DNA of 64,000 nt from an uncultured Oscillospiraceae bacterium (GTDB lineage Bacteria > Bacillota > Clostridia > Oscillospirales > Oscillospiraceae): positions 1 to 64,000 of the forward strand of contig CALWXB010000003.1 in assembly GCA_944385405.1 (NCBI GenBank), in the 5' to 3' direction. Below, in pieces: positions 8,051-15,918 of this stretch. Each line of letters opens with the position of its first letter. Position 1 is the first letter of the stretch. The translations under genes were made by a program, and so were the position numbers. The notes beneath the pieces are model-generated. The model worked only from the letters and a program-made list of their open reading frames with translations, made no database searches and was not told where the DNA came from.

Positions 8051-8575
8051 ATGCAGTCATTGGAGCTGGCGGTGCTGGACTGGATCCAGCTGTACCTGCG
8101 GTGCGATTTTCTGGATACGGTGATGCCCGCCCTCACCCGGCTGTGCGACCACGGAGAGATCTGGATCGTGCTGGCAGCGGTGCTGTTGCTGCTGCGGCGC
8201 CAGCGCCGCCACGGCATCGCCCTGAGCTGCGCCCTGGTGCTGGATCTGGCAGCGTGCAACCTGCTGCTCAAACCCCTGGTGGGCCGCCTGCGGCCCTTTA
8301 CCGTCCAGGCCGTGGAGCTGCTGATCCCCCCGCCCGGAGATTTTTCTTTTCCCTCCGGCCACACTGCCGTCTCCTTTGCGGCAGTCTTTGCGCTGAAAGC
8401 CTCCGGCAGCCCGTTGTGGAAGCCTGCCCTGGCAATGGCCCTGGTCCTGGCGTTTTCCCGGCTCTATCTCTACGTCCACTGGCCCAGCGACGTGCTGGGC
8501 GGAGCGGTGCTGGGCGCTGCAGTGGGCTGGGCCGGTGCCCGGCTGGCCCGGCGTTTGTTCCCGAAAACAGCATAA
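8051..8575 (+). CDS. PAP2-family membrane phosphatase
   Basis: This 174-residue membrane protein has the three PAP2 phosphatase motifs in order: KPLVGRLRP (KxxxxxxRP), SFPSGHTAVS (PSGH) and SRLYLYVHWPSD (SRxxxxxHxxxD). About five membrane helices are visible. Such enzymes dephosphorylate undecaprenyl pyrophosphate or phosphatidate on the outer face; the substrate cannot be told from sequence. ATG 8051 lies nine bases after GGAGG; TTG 8045 would be too close. A strong terminator follows. Confidence 0.88.
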   Translation: MQSLELAVLDWIQLYLRCDFLDTVMPALTRLCDHGEIWIVLAAVLLLLRRQRRHGIALSCALVLDLAACNLLLKPLVGRLRPFTVQAVELLIPPPGDFSFPSGHTAVSFAAVFALKASGSPLWKPALAMALVLAFSRLYLYVHWPSDVLGGAVLGAAVGWAGARLARRLFPKTA

Positions 8576-8589
8576 GCGTCAGCCGAAAC

Positions 8590-8620
8590 AGGACCGGAGA
8601 CTTTTGTCTCCGGTCCTTTG
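8590..8620 (+). terminator. terminator after the PAP2 gene
   Basis: 11-bp arms (8590-8600 and 8607-8617) followed by TT. A second hairpin, CCCGGAAGG/CCTTCCGGG, follows at about 8627-8652. Confidence 0.6.
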
Positions 8621-8653
8621 GACTTTCCCGGAAGGGCTCTGTCCTTCCGGGGC

Positions 8654-8682
8654 TTTTCAAATCCTCCTTTTTTTGCTATACT
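8654..8682 (+). promoter_or_regulatory. promoter of rsmA
   Basis: TTTTCA (8654-8659), 17 bp, TATACT (8677-8682), 51 bases before the ATG. Confidence 0.5.
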
Positions 8683-8733
8683 GATCCCATCTTTGAGAGA
8701 TGTCGGGGATCCCCCCGGAAAGGCGGCGCTGCC

Positions 8734-9594
8734 ATGAATCTTTGCGATTACGATACCATTCGGGAGCTGCTGGGACGCCACGGCTTCCACTTTTCTAAAT
8801 CCATGGGACAGAACTTTCTCATCGACCCCCAGGTCCCTGCGGACATCGCCGCGGCCTCCCGGGCCGATGCGTCCTGCGGGGTGCTGGAGATCGGCCCAGG
8901 CATCGGCCCCCTGACGGCGGAGCTGGCCCGGCGGGCAGGCAAAGTGGTCTCCGTGGAGCTGGACAAATCCCTGCTCCCGGTTCTGGCGGAGACCATGGCC
9001 CCCTATCCCAACGTGGAGATCGTCCCCGGGGACGCCATGAAGCTGGACCTCACCGCCCTGGCCGCGGAGAAGTTCCAGAGCCTCACCCCCATCGTGTGCG
9101 CCAACCTCCCCTACAACATCACCACCCCTGTGCTGACGAAGCTGGTGGAGACCCCTTGCTTCCGTACCATCACGGTACTGATCCAGAAGGAAGTGGCCCA
9201 GCGGCTCTCCGCGCCGCCGGGCAGCAGCCAGGGCGGTTCTTTTTCCCTGTTTCTGCAATATCATATGGAGACGGAGCTCCTCTTTGACGTGCCCCGGGAA
9301 AAGTTCCTCCCCGCCCCCAAGGTCACCTCCGCTGTGCTGCGCTGCGTCCGCCGGGACCGCCCCGCCGTGGAGGTGGCGGATGAGGACTTCTTCTTCCGCT
9401 GCGTCCGGGGCGCTTTCCTGCTGCGGCGCAAGACCCTGGCCAACAGCCTCGCTGCCGCTCTGCCCGGATACAGCCGGGAGACCGTACAGGAAGCCATCCG
9501 CAGCTGCGGACTCAGCCCCGACGTCCGGGGCGAGCGGCTGACGCTGGAAGATTTCGCCAAGCTCTCCGCAGCTCTGGCAGAAACCGGTAAGTAA
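8734..9594 (+). CDS. rsmA: 16S rRNA dimethyladenosine transferase
   Basis: RsmA (KsgA) uses SAM to dimethylate two adjacent adenosines near the 3' end of 16S rRNA during late 30S assembly. The 286-residue length is typical. Visible motifs are KSMGQNFLID near the N-terminus, LEIGPGIGPLT (SAM motif I) and the catalytic NLPYNI (motif IV), followed by the C-terminal helical domain. The ribosome binding site is weak (GGAAAGG). It stands alone between a promoter and the pckA promoter. Confidence 0.95.
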   Translation: MNLCDYDTIRELLGRHGFHFSKSMGQNFLIDPQVPADIAAASRADASCGVLEIGPGIGPLTAELARRAGKVVSVELDKSLLPVLAETMAPYPNVEIVPGDAMKLDLTALAAEKFQSLTPIVCANLPYNITTPVLTKLVETPCFRTITVLIQKEVAQRLSAPPGSSQGGSFSLFLQYHMETELLFDVPREKFLPAPKVTSAVLRCVRRDRPAVEVADEDFFFRCVRGAFLLRRKTLANSLAAALPGYSRETVQEAIRSCGLSPDVRGERLTLEDFAKLSAALAETGK

Positions 9595-9606
9595 ACGTTT
9601 TTTTGC

Positions 9607-9635
9607 TTGCTTTTTTGTCAAAATTGCGGTATCAT
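9607..9635 (+). promoter_or_regulatory. promoter of pckA
   Basis: TTGCTT (9607-9612), 17 bp, TATCAT (9630-9635), about 60 bases before the ATG. Confidence 0.5.
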
Positions 9636-9696
9636 AGCGTTAAATAACCCTCTTTTTTCGACAGGATCCACATCATAACGACAGGAGGATACGCGT

Positions 9697-11385
9697 ATGT
9701 CTACGAAAGCCTATTATCCCAGAGCGGAGATCGGCCCCGGAAAGGTGGGGTTCGCCAAGACCCGCTCCATTATCGAGGCCCCCTTCTACGGCAACAACGT
9801 CATCAAGGTCAACTCCCTGCGGGAGGCCTATGATCTGGCCAAGAACTCTCCCGGCACCGTGGTCACCGACATGCCCGTTTACCGCGGCGAGGAATTCGGC
9901 CTGGAGCCGGACGCCAAGGTGCTCCTTTTCAACGACGGTTCCATCACCGGCCGCTATGCCCCCGCCCGGCGCATCACCGGCAAGCCCGGCGTCAACACCA
10001 CCGCCCTGGACAAGATCCTCATGGACGCGGTGTACGACACCCGCTGGAAGACCATGTACCACGCCGAGGTATTCATCGGCCTGGACCCCGAGTTCATGGT
10101 GAAGGCCCACCTGCTGATCCCCGAGGGGGAGGAGAACCTGCTGTACAACTGGATGCTGAACTTCCAGTACCAGTCCGATGAATATGTGAAGATGTACAAG
10201 GCCTCCCGTCCCGTGGGCGACGGCAAGGAGCCGGACATCTACATCTTCTCCGATCCCCAGTGGACCGGCGCGCCTGGGCAGGAGGACGTGTGTGATCCCA
10301 AGTGCCTGTGCTACTTCAACACCGACACCAACTGCGCCGCCATCCTGGGCATGCGCTATTTCGGCGAGCACAAGAAGGGCACGCTGACCCTGGCCTGGGC
10401 CATCGCCAACCGCAACGGCTACGCCTCCTGCCACGGCGGCCAGAAGGAGTACACCCTGGACGACGGCAGCAAGTACGTGGCAGCGGTGTTCGGCCTCAGC
10501 GGCTCCGGCAAGTCCACCCTGACCCACGCCAAGCACGGCGGCAAGTATCCCGCCATCAAGGTCCTCCACGACGACGCCTTCGTCATCAACACCGACACCT
10601 GCGCATCCGTTGCCCTGGAGCCCACCTACTTCGACAAGACCTCCGACTACCCCGTGGACGCTCCGGACAACAAGTACCTGCTGACGGTGCAGAACTGCTC
10701 CGCCACCCTGGACGAGGACGGCAAGGTGGTCTGCGTCACTGAGGACATCCGCAACGGCAACGGCCGGGCCATCAAGTCCAAGCTGTGGTCCCCCAACCGG
10801 GTGGATAAGATCGACTCCCCCGTCAACGCCATCTTCTGGATCATGAAGGATCCCACCATCCCCCCCATCGTCAAGCTCAAGGGCGCTTCCCTGGCCTCCG
10901 TCATGGGCGCCACCCTGGCTACCAAGCGCTCCTCCGCCGAGCGGCTCAAGGAGGGCGTGGACCCCAACGCCCTGGTGGTGGAGCCCTACGCCAACCCCTT
11001 CCGCACCTATCCCCTGGCCAACGACTATGAGAAGTTCAAGAAGCTGGTGGCGGAGAAGAACGTGGCCTGCTACATCATCAACACCGGCGACTTCATGGGC
11101 AAGAAGGTCCAGAAGGAGGATACGCTGGGCATCCTGGAGGCGGTCGTGGAAGGCAAGGCCGACTTCAAGCCCTGGGGTCCCTTCGAGGACATTGAGATCC
11201 TGGAGTGGGAGGGCTTCGTCCCCGATCTGGGCGACAAAGCCTACGTGGACCAGCTCAAGGCCCGCATGCAGGACCGCCTGAACTACGTCGAGGGCCTCAA
11301 GACCGCCGAGGGCGGCTTCAACGTCCTGCCCGACGACGCTGCCGACGCCATCCGTAAGGTGGTGGACGAGGCCAACAGCCTGTAA
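9697..11385 (+). CDS. pckA: phosphoenolpyruvate carboxykinase (ATP)
   Basis: The enzyme interconverts oxaloacetate plus ATP with phosphoenolpyruvate, CO2 and ADP; in fermenting anaerobes it often runs towards oxaloacetate. Its 562 residues include the P-loop (kinase-1a) FGLSGSGKSTLT, with Ser replacing the common Thr residues, and a metal-binding kinase-2-like LHDDAF. A strong AGGAGG ribosome binding site and rich use of preferred codons suggest high expression. The protein is diverged from the E. coli enzyme, so a nucleotide preference other than ATP is possible. It is single, with its own promoter and terminator. Confidence 0.82.
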   Translation: MSTKAYYPRAEIGPGKVGFAKTRSIIEAPFYGNNVIKVNSLREAYDLAKNSPGTVVTDMPVYRGEEFGLEPDAKVLLFNDGSITGRYAPARRITGKPGVNTTALDKILMDAVYDTRWKTMYHAEVFIGLDPEFMVKAHLLIPEGEENLLYNWMLNFQYQSDEYVKMYKASRPVGDGKEPDIYIFSDPQWTGAPGQEDVCDPKCLCYFNTDTNCAAILGMRYFGEHKKGTLTLAWAIANRNGYASCHGGQKEYTLDDGSKYVAAVFGLSGSGKSTLTHAKHGGKYPAIKVLHDDAFVINTDTCASVALEPTYFDKTSDYPVDAPDNKYLLTVQNCSATLDEDGKVVCVTEDIRNGNGRAIKSKLWSPNRVDKIDSPVNAIFWIMKDPTIPPIVKLKGASLASVMGATLATKRSSAERLKEGVDPNALVVEPYANPFRTYPLANDYEKFKKLVAEKNVACYIINTGDFMGKKVQKEDTLGILEAVVEGKADFKPWGPFEDIEILEWEGFVPDLGDKAYVDQLKARMQDRLNYVEGLKTAEGGFNVLPDDAADAIRKVVDEANSL

Positions 11386-11418
11386 GGCCATTTTCCTGTA
11401 CATCCATTGTCATACAAA

Positions 11419-11452
11419 AGAGCGCCGCTCCATTCAAGGAGCGGCGCTCTTC
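11419..11452 (+). terminator. terminator after pckA
   Basis: 13-bp arms (11419-11431 and 11438-11450, AGAGCGCCGCTCC) with a short T-rich tail. Confidence 0.75.
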
Positions 11453-11462
11453 TTATGCAGGC

Positions 11463-11492
11463 AGGTCCCCGCCGCTTGTCGGCGGGGACCTG
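11463..11492 (-). terminator. hairpin after the zinc-ribbon gene
   Basis: GC-rich arms CAGGTCCCCGCCG/CGGCGGGGACCTG just beyond the stop at 11499 on the minus strand. There is no clear T-run. Confidence 0.5.
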
Positions 11493-11498
11493 CCGGTC

Positions 11499-11735
11499 TC
11501 AGCGGATCTCCTTCCCGCACTCCGGGCACACCTTGGGGATGCCGCCCCGGATGTGCCAGAGGGCCCCGCAGTGAGGGCAGCGGAAAAACTTCACGGTCTG
11601 CAGAAAGCCGCCGATCATGCACAGCACACCTACGTACGCCAGGGCCATGGCGCCTACCGCCACGTAGGCATACATCAGCACCATGCCCACCACAAACAAG
11701 ATCCACAAGAGATAAAAGCTCTTTCGGTAATTCAT
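11499..11735 (-). CDS. small two-helix membrane protein with zinc ribbon
   Basis: This 78-residue protein has two hydrophobic segments (about 7-24 and 27-45) followed by a cytoplasmic zinc-ribbon pattern CPHCG...CPECG (53-57 and 71-75). I do not recognise a functional family. The ribosome binding site GAGGCG precedes ATG 11735. It lies 12 bases after the immunity-like gene and is probably co-transcribed with it and the reductase. Confidence 0.75.
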   Translation of the reverse strand: MNYRKSFYLLWILFVVGMVLMYAYVAVGAMALAYVGVLCMIGGFLQTVKFFRCPHCGALWHIRGGIPKVCPECGKEIR

Positions 11736-11747
11736 CGCCGCGCCTCC

Positions 11748-12185
11748 TCAGGTCCGGTCCGGGAAGCGGGCGCAGAGCTTGTCCAGCTCCGCCAAAAGCG
11801 CCGTCATCTCCTCGCGGCCCATGTGACAGGTGATCTCCGCGGTATCGTCCCCATCCATGGTGTTGGGCAGGAAGAAGGACACCTGGAACCGGAAACCATC
11901 CTCCACCGCGTCGGCAGCCAGGAGGAAATACGGCTCGGAAAAGCAGCTTTCGTAGCTGGATTTGATGCCGGCGTTCAGCACCTTCAGTCCCGCCGTCATC
12001 TCCTGGAGCTCGTAGGTCAAAAGGCAGCTGTTGGAGTCCTTGGTGATGTCTCCCTCCTCGTCGATCCAGGTGCAGCGCAGCACCAGCCAGTTCCGGTCGT
12101 CGCTGGTGGGATCCCCCTCTCCGGCGGGCAGCTCATAGTTCACCACGTCCAGCTGCAAACTGGCCGCGTCGTTGCGAAACAGCAT
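11748..12185 (-). CDS. WapI/immunity-like hypothetical protein
   Basis: This is a 145-residue soluble acidic protein starting at ATG 12185 behind GAGAGG. The arrangement DVVNYELP...D.NWLVLRC...LLTYELQEM resembles the WapI-type immunity fold found widely in Firmicutes. No toxin gene is adjacent, so an immunity role is not supported by context. It sits 16 bases after the aldo/keto reductase stop in a likely three-gene transcript. Confidence 0.55.
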   Translation of the reverse strand: MLFRNDAASLQLDVVNYELPAGEGDPTSDDRNWLVLRCTWIDEEGDITKDSNSCLLTYELQEMTAGLKVLNAGIKSSYESCFSEPYFLLAADAVEDGFRFQVSFFLPNTMDGDDTAEITCHMGREEMTALLAELDKLCARFPDRT

Positions 12186-12201
12186 GTGTCGTTCCTCTCT
12201 T

Positions 12202-13227
12202 TCAGTCAGCGTGATGCTGTGTGTAAAATGCGTCGTAATCCGCCAGCATTTTCTCCAGCAGCGCGGGGATGTCCAGCTCATAGGGGCAGCGGCTCTTGCA
12301 GGCATTGCAGTGGATGCAGTTTTCGATCTGGTGCATCTTGGCGTGCCACTCGTCGCTCATGTAGGGCTTGTAGGGAGAGCGGCGCAGCAGAGCGCTCATC
12401 CGGGCCGCCTGGGGGATGTCAATGCCCACGGCGCAGGGCAGGCAGTACCCGCAGCTGCGGCAGAAGTTCCCTGCCAGCTCCGCCCGGTCCCGGCGGATGA
12501 CCTCCTCCAGCTCCGGCGTCATGCCGGGGTCCCGGCGGTCCAGCTCCAGCCACTGATCCAGCTCCCACTCGTGCTGGATGCCCCAGATGGGCACCACATT
12601 GGGATACTGGCGCATGAAGGCATAGCACGCCTGGGCGTTGTTCAAAAGGCCGCCGGAGAGACCCTTCATGGCAATGAAGCCCGTGTCCGTCTCCTGGCAG
12701 TGACGCACCAGGTCCACCTCCGACTGGGCAGCCAGATAGCAGAACGGGAACTGCAGCGTCTCATAGAGGCCGGAGTCCACCGCCTCCCGGGCCACCTTCA
12801 GCCGATGGTTCGTGATGCCGATGTGGCGGATGTACCCCTTTTGCTGCATCTCCCGGGCAGCGGCAAAGGGGCCGTCGGGATCCTCGGGGTCCGGCAGCTG
12901 AGCAGGATTATGGAACTGGAAGAGATCGATATAGTCCGTCTGCAAGCTGCGCAGGCTTTGCTCGATGTGAGAAAGGACCGTCTTTTTGTCCTTGCCGCCG
13001 CTTTTGGTGGAGATCACCACCTGATCCCGCACATCGTGCAGCGCCTCGCCCAGTTTTTCTTCACTGTCGGTATAGGCGTTAGCAGTGTCAAAATAGTTGA
13101 CGCCGGCATCGAAGGCCCGGCGCACCAGGGCAGCAGCCTCCGTCCTGGAGATGCGCTGGATAGGCAGCGCCCCGAAGGATGTCCGGGACACCAGCAGTCC
13201 GGTGCGTCCCAATCTGATTTTTTCCAT
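12202..13227 (-). CDS. aldo/keto reductase with C-terminal 4Fe-4S ferredoxin module
   Basis: This 341-residue protein has an AKR barrel with the tetrad visible as D47, Y52, K75 and H106. C-terminal clusters CRSCGYCLPC (256-265) and CIHCNACKSRCP (304-315) would bind two 4Fe-4S centres. This fusion is common in strict anaerobes and suggests electron exchange with ferredoxin; the substrate is unknown. It starts at ATG 13227 with AAGGAGG just upstream. Confidence 0.88.
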   Translation of the reverse strand: MEKIRLGRTGLLVSRTSFGALPIQRISRTEAAALVRRAFDAGVNYFDTANAYTDSEEKLGEALHDVRDQVVISTKSGGKDKKTVLSHIEQSLRSLQTDYIDLFQFHNPAQLPDPEDPDGPFAAAREMQQKGYIRHIGITNHRLKVAREAVDSGLYETLQFPFCYLAAQSEVDLVRHCQETDTGFIAMKGLSGGLLNNAQACYAFMRQYPNVVPIWGIQHEWELDQWLELDRRDPGMTPELEEVIRRDRAELAGNFCRSCGYCLPCAVGIDIPQAARMSALLRRSPYKPYMSDEWHAKMHQIENCIHCNACKSRCPYELDIPALLEKMLADYDAFYTQHHAD

Positions 13228-13354
13228 GGCTGTTCCTCCTTACCGCGCCGCCCGGGGCGGCGGCTCATATTCCCTCGAATCGTATTGTAGCACACTTTTC
13301 TCCGTTTGCAAATCCGCCGGGATGTGGTAGGATTGAGAAAAAGGAGGGCGGGTT

Positions 13355-13720
13355 ATGGAGCGCGAACTGCATTTGAAGCTGACGGTCCGGCTGTGCACGG
13401 AGAGCGGCCAGCGGTGCTTTGGTCCTGGCGTTGCCGCACTTTTGGCGCAGGTGGAGCGCTGCCGGTCCCTGCGGGCCGCAGCAGCAGCCATGGAGATGGC
13501 CTACTCCAAGGCCTGGCGCATCATCCACACTGCGGAGGAGGCCTTCGGCTGCAAGCTCCTCGCCTCCACCATCGGCGGCATTCATGGCGGCGGCGCCGTG
13601 CTGACGCCGGAGGGCAGGCAGCTGCTGGAGGCCTACAACGCCTACCTCGCCGATGTGGAGGCCTATGCCCGGCAGCAGTTCCCGGAGCTGCTGCGGCATC
13701 CGCCCCGGGGAGAGAACTGA
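13355..13720 (+). CDS. ModE N-terminal-type winged-helix regulator
   Basis: This 121-residue protein matches the DNA-binding half of ModE/LysR regulators: RSLRAAAAAMEMAYSKAWRII is the helix-turn-helix and GGxxGGGAVLTPEGRQLLEAY is the typical wing and following helix. The molybdate-binding MOP domains of full ModE are absent. The molybdenum hydroxylase island 1-8 kb downstream makes molybdenum-related control plausible but unproven. AAGGAGG precedes the ATG. It may be autonomous. Confidence 0.8.
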   Translation: MERELHLKLTVRLCTESGQRCFGPGVAALLAQVERCRSLRAAAAAMEMAYSKAWRIIHTAEEAFGCKLLASTIGGIHGGGAVLTPEGRQLLEAYNAYLADVEAYARQQFPELLRHPPRGEN

Positions 13721-13756
13721 AAAAGTCCCTGCGGCCAAAGCCGCAGGGACTTTTTT
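13721..13756. terminator. bidirectional terminator
   Basis: 15-bp arms (13721-13735 and 13740-13754) flanked by A and T runs, between two convergent genes. Confidence 0.9.
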
Positions 13757-13771
13757 CATTGGGAGACGGCC

Positions 13772-14422
13772 TTACTTCTGGGTGGGATCCTCCTCCGTGG
13801 GGCTGGGAATGGGATGCTCCTTGTGGGCCACCATGGTCTGGATCAGCTCCACAGTGCCGCCCAGGCCCAGATAGCTGGAGTCCAGGCAGAAGTCGTAGCT
13901 CTCCACCGCGCCCCACTTCTGGGAAGAATAGTACTCATAGTAGGAGGCGCGGCGCTTGTCGGTCTTGAGGATCAGCTGCCGGGCCTTGTCCGGCGAGATG
14001 TTCTGCCGCTTGGCCACCCGGGCGATGCGCACGTCCATAGGCGCGTAGATGAAAAGGCTCAGGTGGTTGGGATTGTCCGCCAGGGCATAGTCCGCGCAGC
14101 GGCCGATGATGACACAGGGGCCCTCCTCCGCCAGATGACGGATGGTGTTGAAGGTGGCCAGATACACCTGCTGCTCCAGGGAATCGCCGGCGCCGGCACC
14201 AGGCAGAGTGAACATGTAGGAATCCATGGCGATGGAGTAAAGCAGGCTCTTGGGGCGCTCGTCGAAGTTCTCGAAGATCTTCTCGCACAGACCGCTCTTC
14301 TTGGCCGCCTCCTGCAGCAGCTCCTTATCGTAAAACGGAATACCCAGCTCCTTGGCCACACGAATTCCGACTTCCTTGCCGCCGCTTCCGAACTGCCGGC
14401 CAATGGTGATGATGGTTTTCAT
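13772..14422 (-). CDS. cytidylate kinase-like P-loop protein
   Basis: This 216-residue protein begins with the P-loop variant TIGRQFGSGGKEVG and contains IIGRCADYAL and an Arg-rich lid region (RVAKRQNISPDKARQL). It belongs to the cytidylate kinase-like family of Clostridia, which is distinct from Cmk and has no established substrate. It is transcribed alone from a near-consensus promoter, 14481-14453. Confidence 0.82.
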   Translation of the reverse strand: MKTIITIGRQFGSGGKEVGIRVAKELGIPFYDKELLQEAAKKSGLCEKIFENFDERPKSLLYSIAMDSYMFTLPGAGAGDSLEQQVYLATFNTIRHLAEEGPCVIIGRCADYALADNPNHLSLFIYAPMDVRIARVAKRQNISPDKARQLILKTDKRRASYYEYYSSQKWGAVESYDFCLDSSYLGLGGTVELIQTMVAHKEHPIPSPTEEDPTQK

Positions 14423-14452
14423 GGGAACTCCCCCTTTGCTTTTGATATGTTT

Positions 14453-14481
14453 ATTATATCACGATCTCCCTCCACCGTCAA
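14453..14481 (-). promoter_or_regulatory. strong promoter of the cytidylate kinase-like gene
   Basis: TTGACG (14481-14476), 17 bp, TATAAT (14458-14453), on the minus strand. Confidence 0.75.
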
Positions 14482-14490
14482 ACGAAAGAA

Positions 14491-14521
14491 CACCGGCGCC
14501 CCGGAAGGCGGGGCGCCGGTG
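14491..14521 (-). terminator. terminator of the three-subunit hydroxylase operon
   Basis: 13-bp arms (14491-14503 and 14509-14521, CACCGGCGCCCCG), followed on the minus strand by a short T-rich stretch. Confidence 0.65.
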
Positions 14522-14523
14522 GC

Positions 14524-15024
14524 TCAGAAGGACTTGCCCAGACGGCGGTACATGGTCTTTTTCACCGCCCGGAGGATGTTCTCATAGCCGGTACAGCGGC
14601 ACAGATGGCCGGAGAGGAGCTTGCGCAGCTCCGCGTCGGAATACTCCTTCCCGCTCTCCAGGATCTCCACCGCCGTGAGGATAAAGCCCGGGGTGCAGAA
14701 GCCGCACTGGATGGCCGCCTCCTCCACAAAGGCCTGCTGGATGTCGGAGAGCTCGCCGTTGGGCCCCAGCAGCCCTTCCAGGGTGCGGATGTGCTTGCCC
14801 TCCGCCCAGACGGCCAGGTAGATGCAGGAGTTGAAGGCCTCCCCGTCGATGAGGACGTTGCAGGCGCCGCACTCCCCCACCTCACAGCCCTTTTTCACCG
14901 AGGTCATGCGGAAGTCGCCCCGCAGCATGTCCGTGAGGCTGGCCCGCACGTCCACGGTGCGCTCCACATCCTTGCCGTTGAGATTGAAGTGCACAGTCTG
15001 ATACTGCATGATGTGCTTTTCCAT
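14524..15024 (-). CDS. xanthine dehydrogenase-family 2Fe-2S subunit
   Basis: This is the small electron-transfer subunit (166 residues) of a molybdenum hydroxylase. The N-terminal plant-type 2Fe-2S site is CEVGECGACNVLIDGEAFNSC, and the C-terminal helical site is QCGFCTPG...LCRCTGY. It passes electrons from the molybdopterin subunit to the FAD subunit. Its ATG overlaps the FAD-subunit stop by one base (TAATG). It is the last gene of the operon. Confidence 0.93.
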   Translation of the reverse strand: MEKHIMQYQTVHFNLNGKDVERTVDVRASLTDMLRGDFRMTSVKKGCEVGECGACNVLIDGEAFNSCIYLAVWAEGKHIRTLEGLLGPNGELSDIQQAFVEEAAIQCGFCTPGFILTAVEILESGKEYSDAELRKLLSGHLCRCTGYENILRAVKKTMYRRLGKSF

Positions 15025-15905
15025 TACAGCTCACCTCCCGCAAGATGCACAGCCTCCACGAAGGCCCGGCGGGCGCTCTCCACCGCGATGTGCATCCGGA
15101 AATCCCGGGCGGCGCGCCAGGAGTCCCGGGGATTGATATCCTCCCGGACGGCGGCGGCAAAATCGTCCGCCAGATCCGGGCTCAAAGTCTTCCCGGCCGC
15201 CAGCCGCTCCGCCGTTTCCGCCCGCAGCGGCACCGGGCCCGCCACACCAAAGGCCACTCTGGCCCGTTCCACCGTCCGCTTGTCGGCGGAGAGGCGGACG
15301 TTCACCGAGGTACCCAACGTGGCGATGTCCATGGCGTTGCGCATGGCGTACTTGATGTAGTGGCCGAAGGTGTTTTCATAGCTCTCCCGGGAGATCAGGA
15401 TGGCCGTCTGGAGCTCCCCTTCCCGGATGTCCACCTTGCCGGCCTTGATGTAAAACTCCTGGATGGGCAGGCGGCGTACACCGTCAGGGCCCGTCAGCTC
15501 CACAACGGCATCGTAGGCAAAGAGCGTGGATGCCGAGTCGGCGGAGGTGACGCCATTGCAGGTATTGCCGCCGATGGTGCCGATGTTGCGGATCTGGGGG
15601 CCGCCCACCTGGTCCACCGCCTCCCCCAGCACGTTCACATACTGCTGGATCAGCGGGTCCCGGGTGATGTGGGAGAAGCTGGTAAGGGAGCCGATGCGCA
15701 GCGTGCCGTCCGCTTCCATGGACACGCCCCGCAGCTCGTCCAGGCCGTAGATGGAGATCAGCTCCGCGCCGGCCCGCTTCCCCTCCCGCATCTGCACCAG
15801 CACGTCGGACCCGCCGGCGATGATCTGCGCCTGGGGATGGGCCAGCCGCAGCGCCACGGCGTCCGCCACGCTTTTGGCCTGATAGAGGGCTTTCATATCA
15901 TACAT
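15024..15905 (-). CDS. xanthine dehydrogenase-family FAD-binding subunit
   Basis: This 293-residue CoxM/XdhB-type flavoprotein has the FAD loop IIAGGSDVLVQMREGK near the N-terminus and the family motif IGTIGGNTCNGVTSAD that contacts FAD. It starts at ATG 15905 behind GGAGG. It transfers electrons to NAD or another acceptor. It lies 13 bases after the large subunit, and the three form one complex. Confidence 0.93.
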   Translation of the reverse strand: MYDMKALYQAKSVADAVALRLAHPQAQIIAGGSDVLVQMREGKRAGAELISIYGLDELRGVSMEADGTLRIGSLTSFSHITRDPLIQQYVNVLGEAVDQVGGPQIRNIGTIGGNTCNGVTSADSASTLFAYDAVVELTGPDGVRRLPIQEFYIKAGKVDIREGELQTAILISRESYENTFGHYIKYAMRNAMDIATLGTSVNVRLSADKRTVERARVAFGVAGPVPLRAETAERLAAGKTLSPDLADDFAAAVREDINPRDSWRAARDFRMHIAVESARRAFVEAVHLAGGEL

Positions 15906-15918
15906 TGGGATCTCCTCC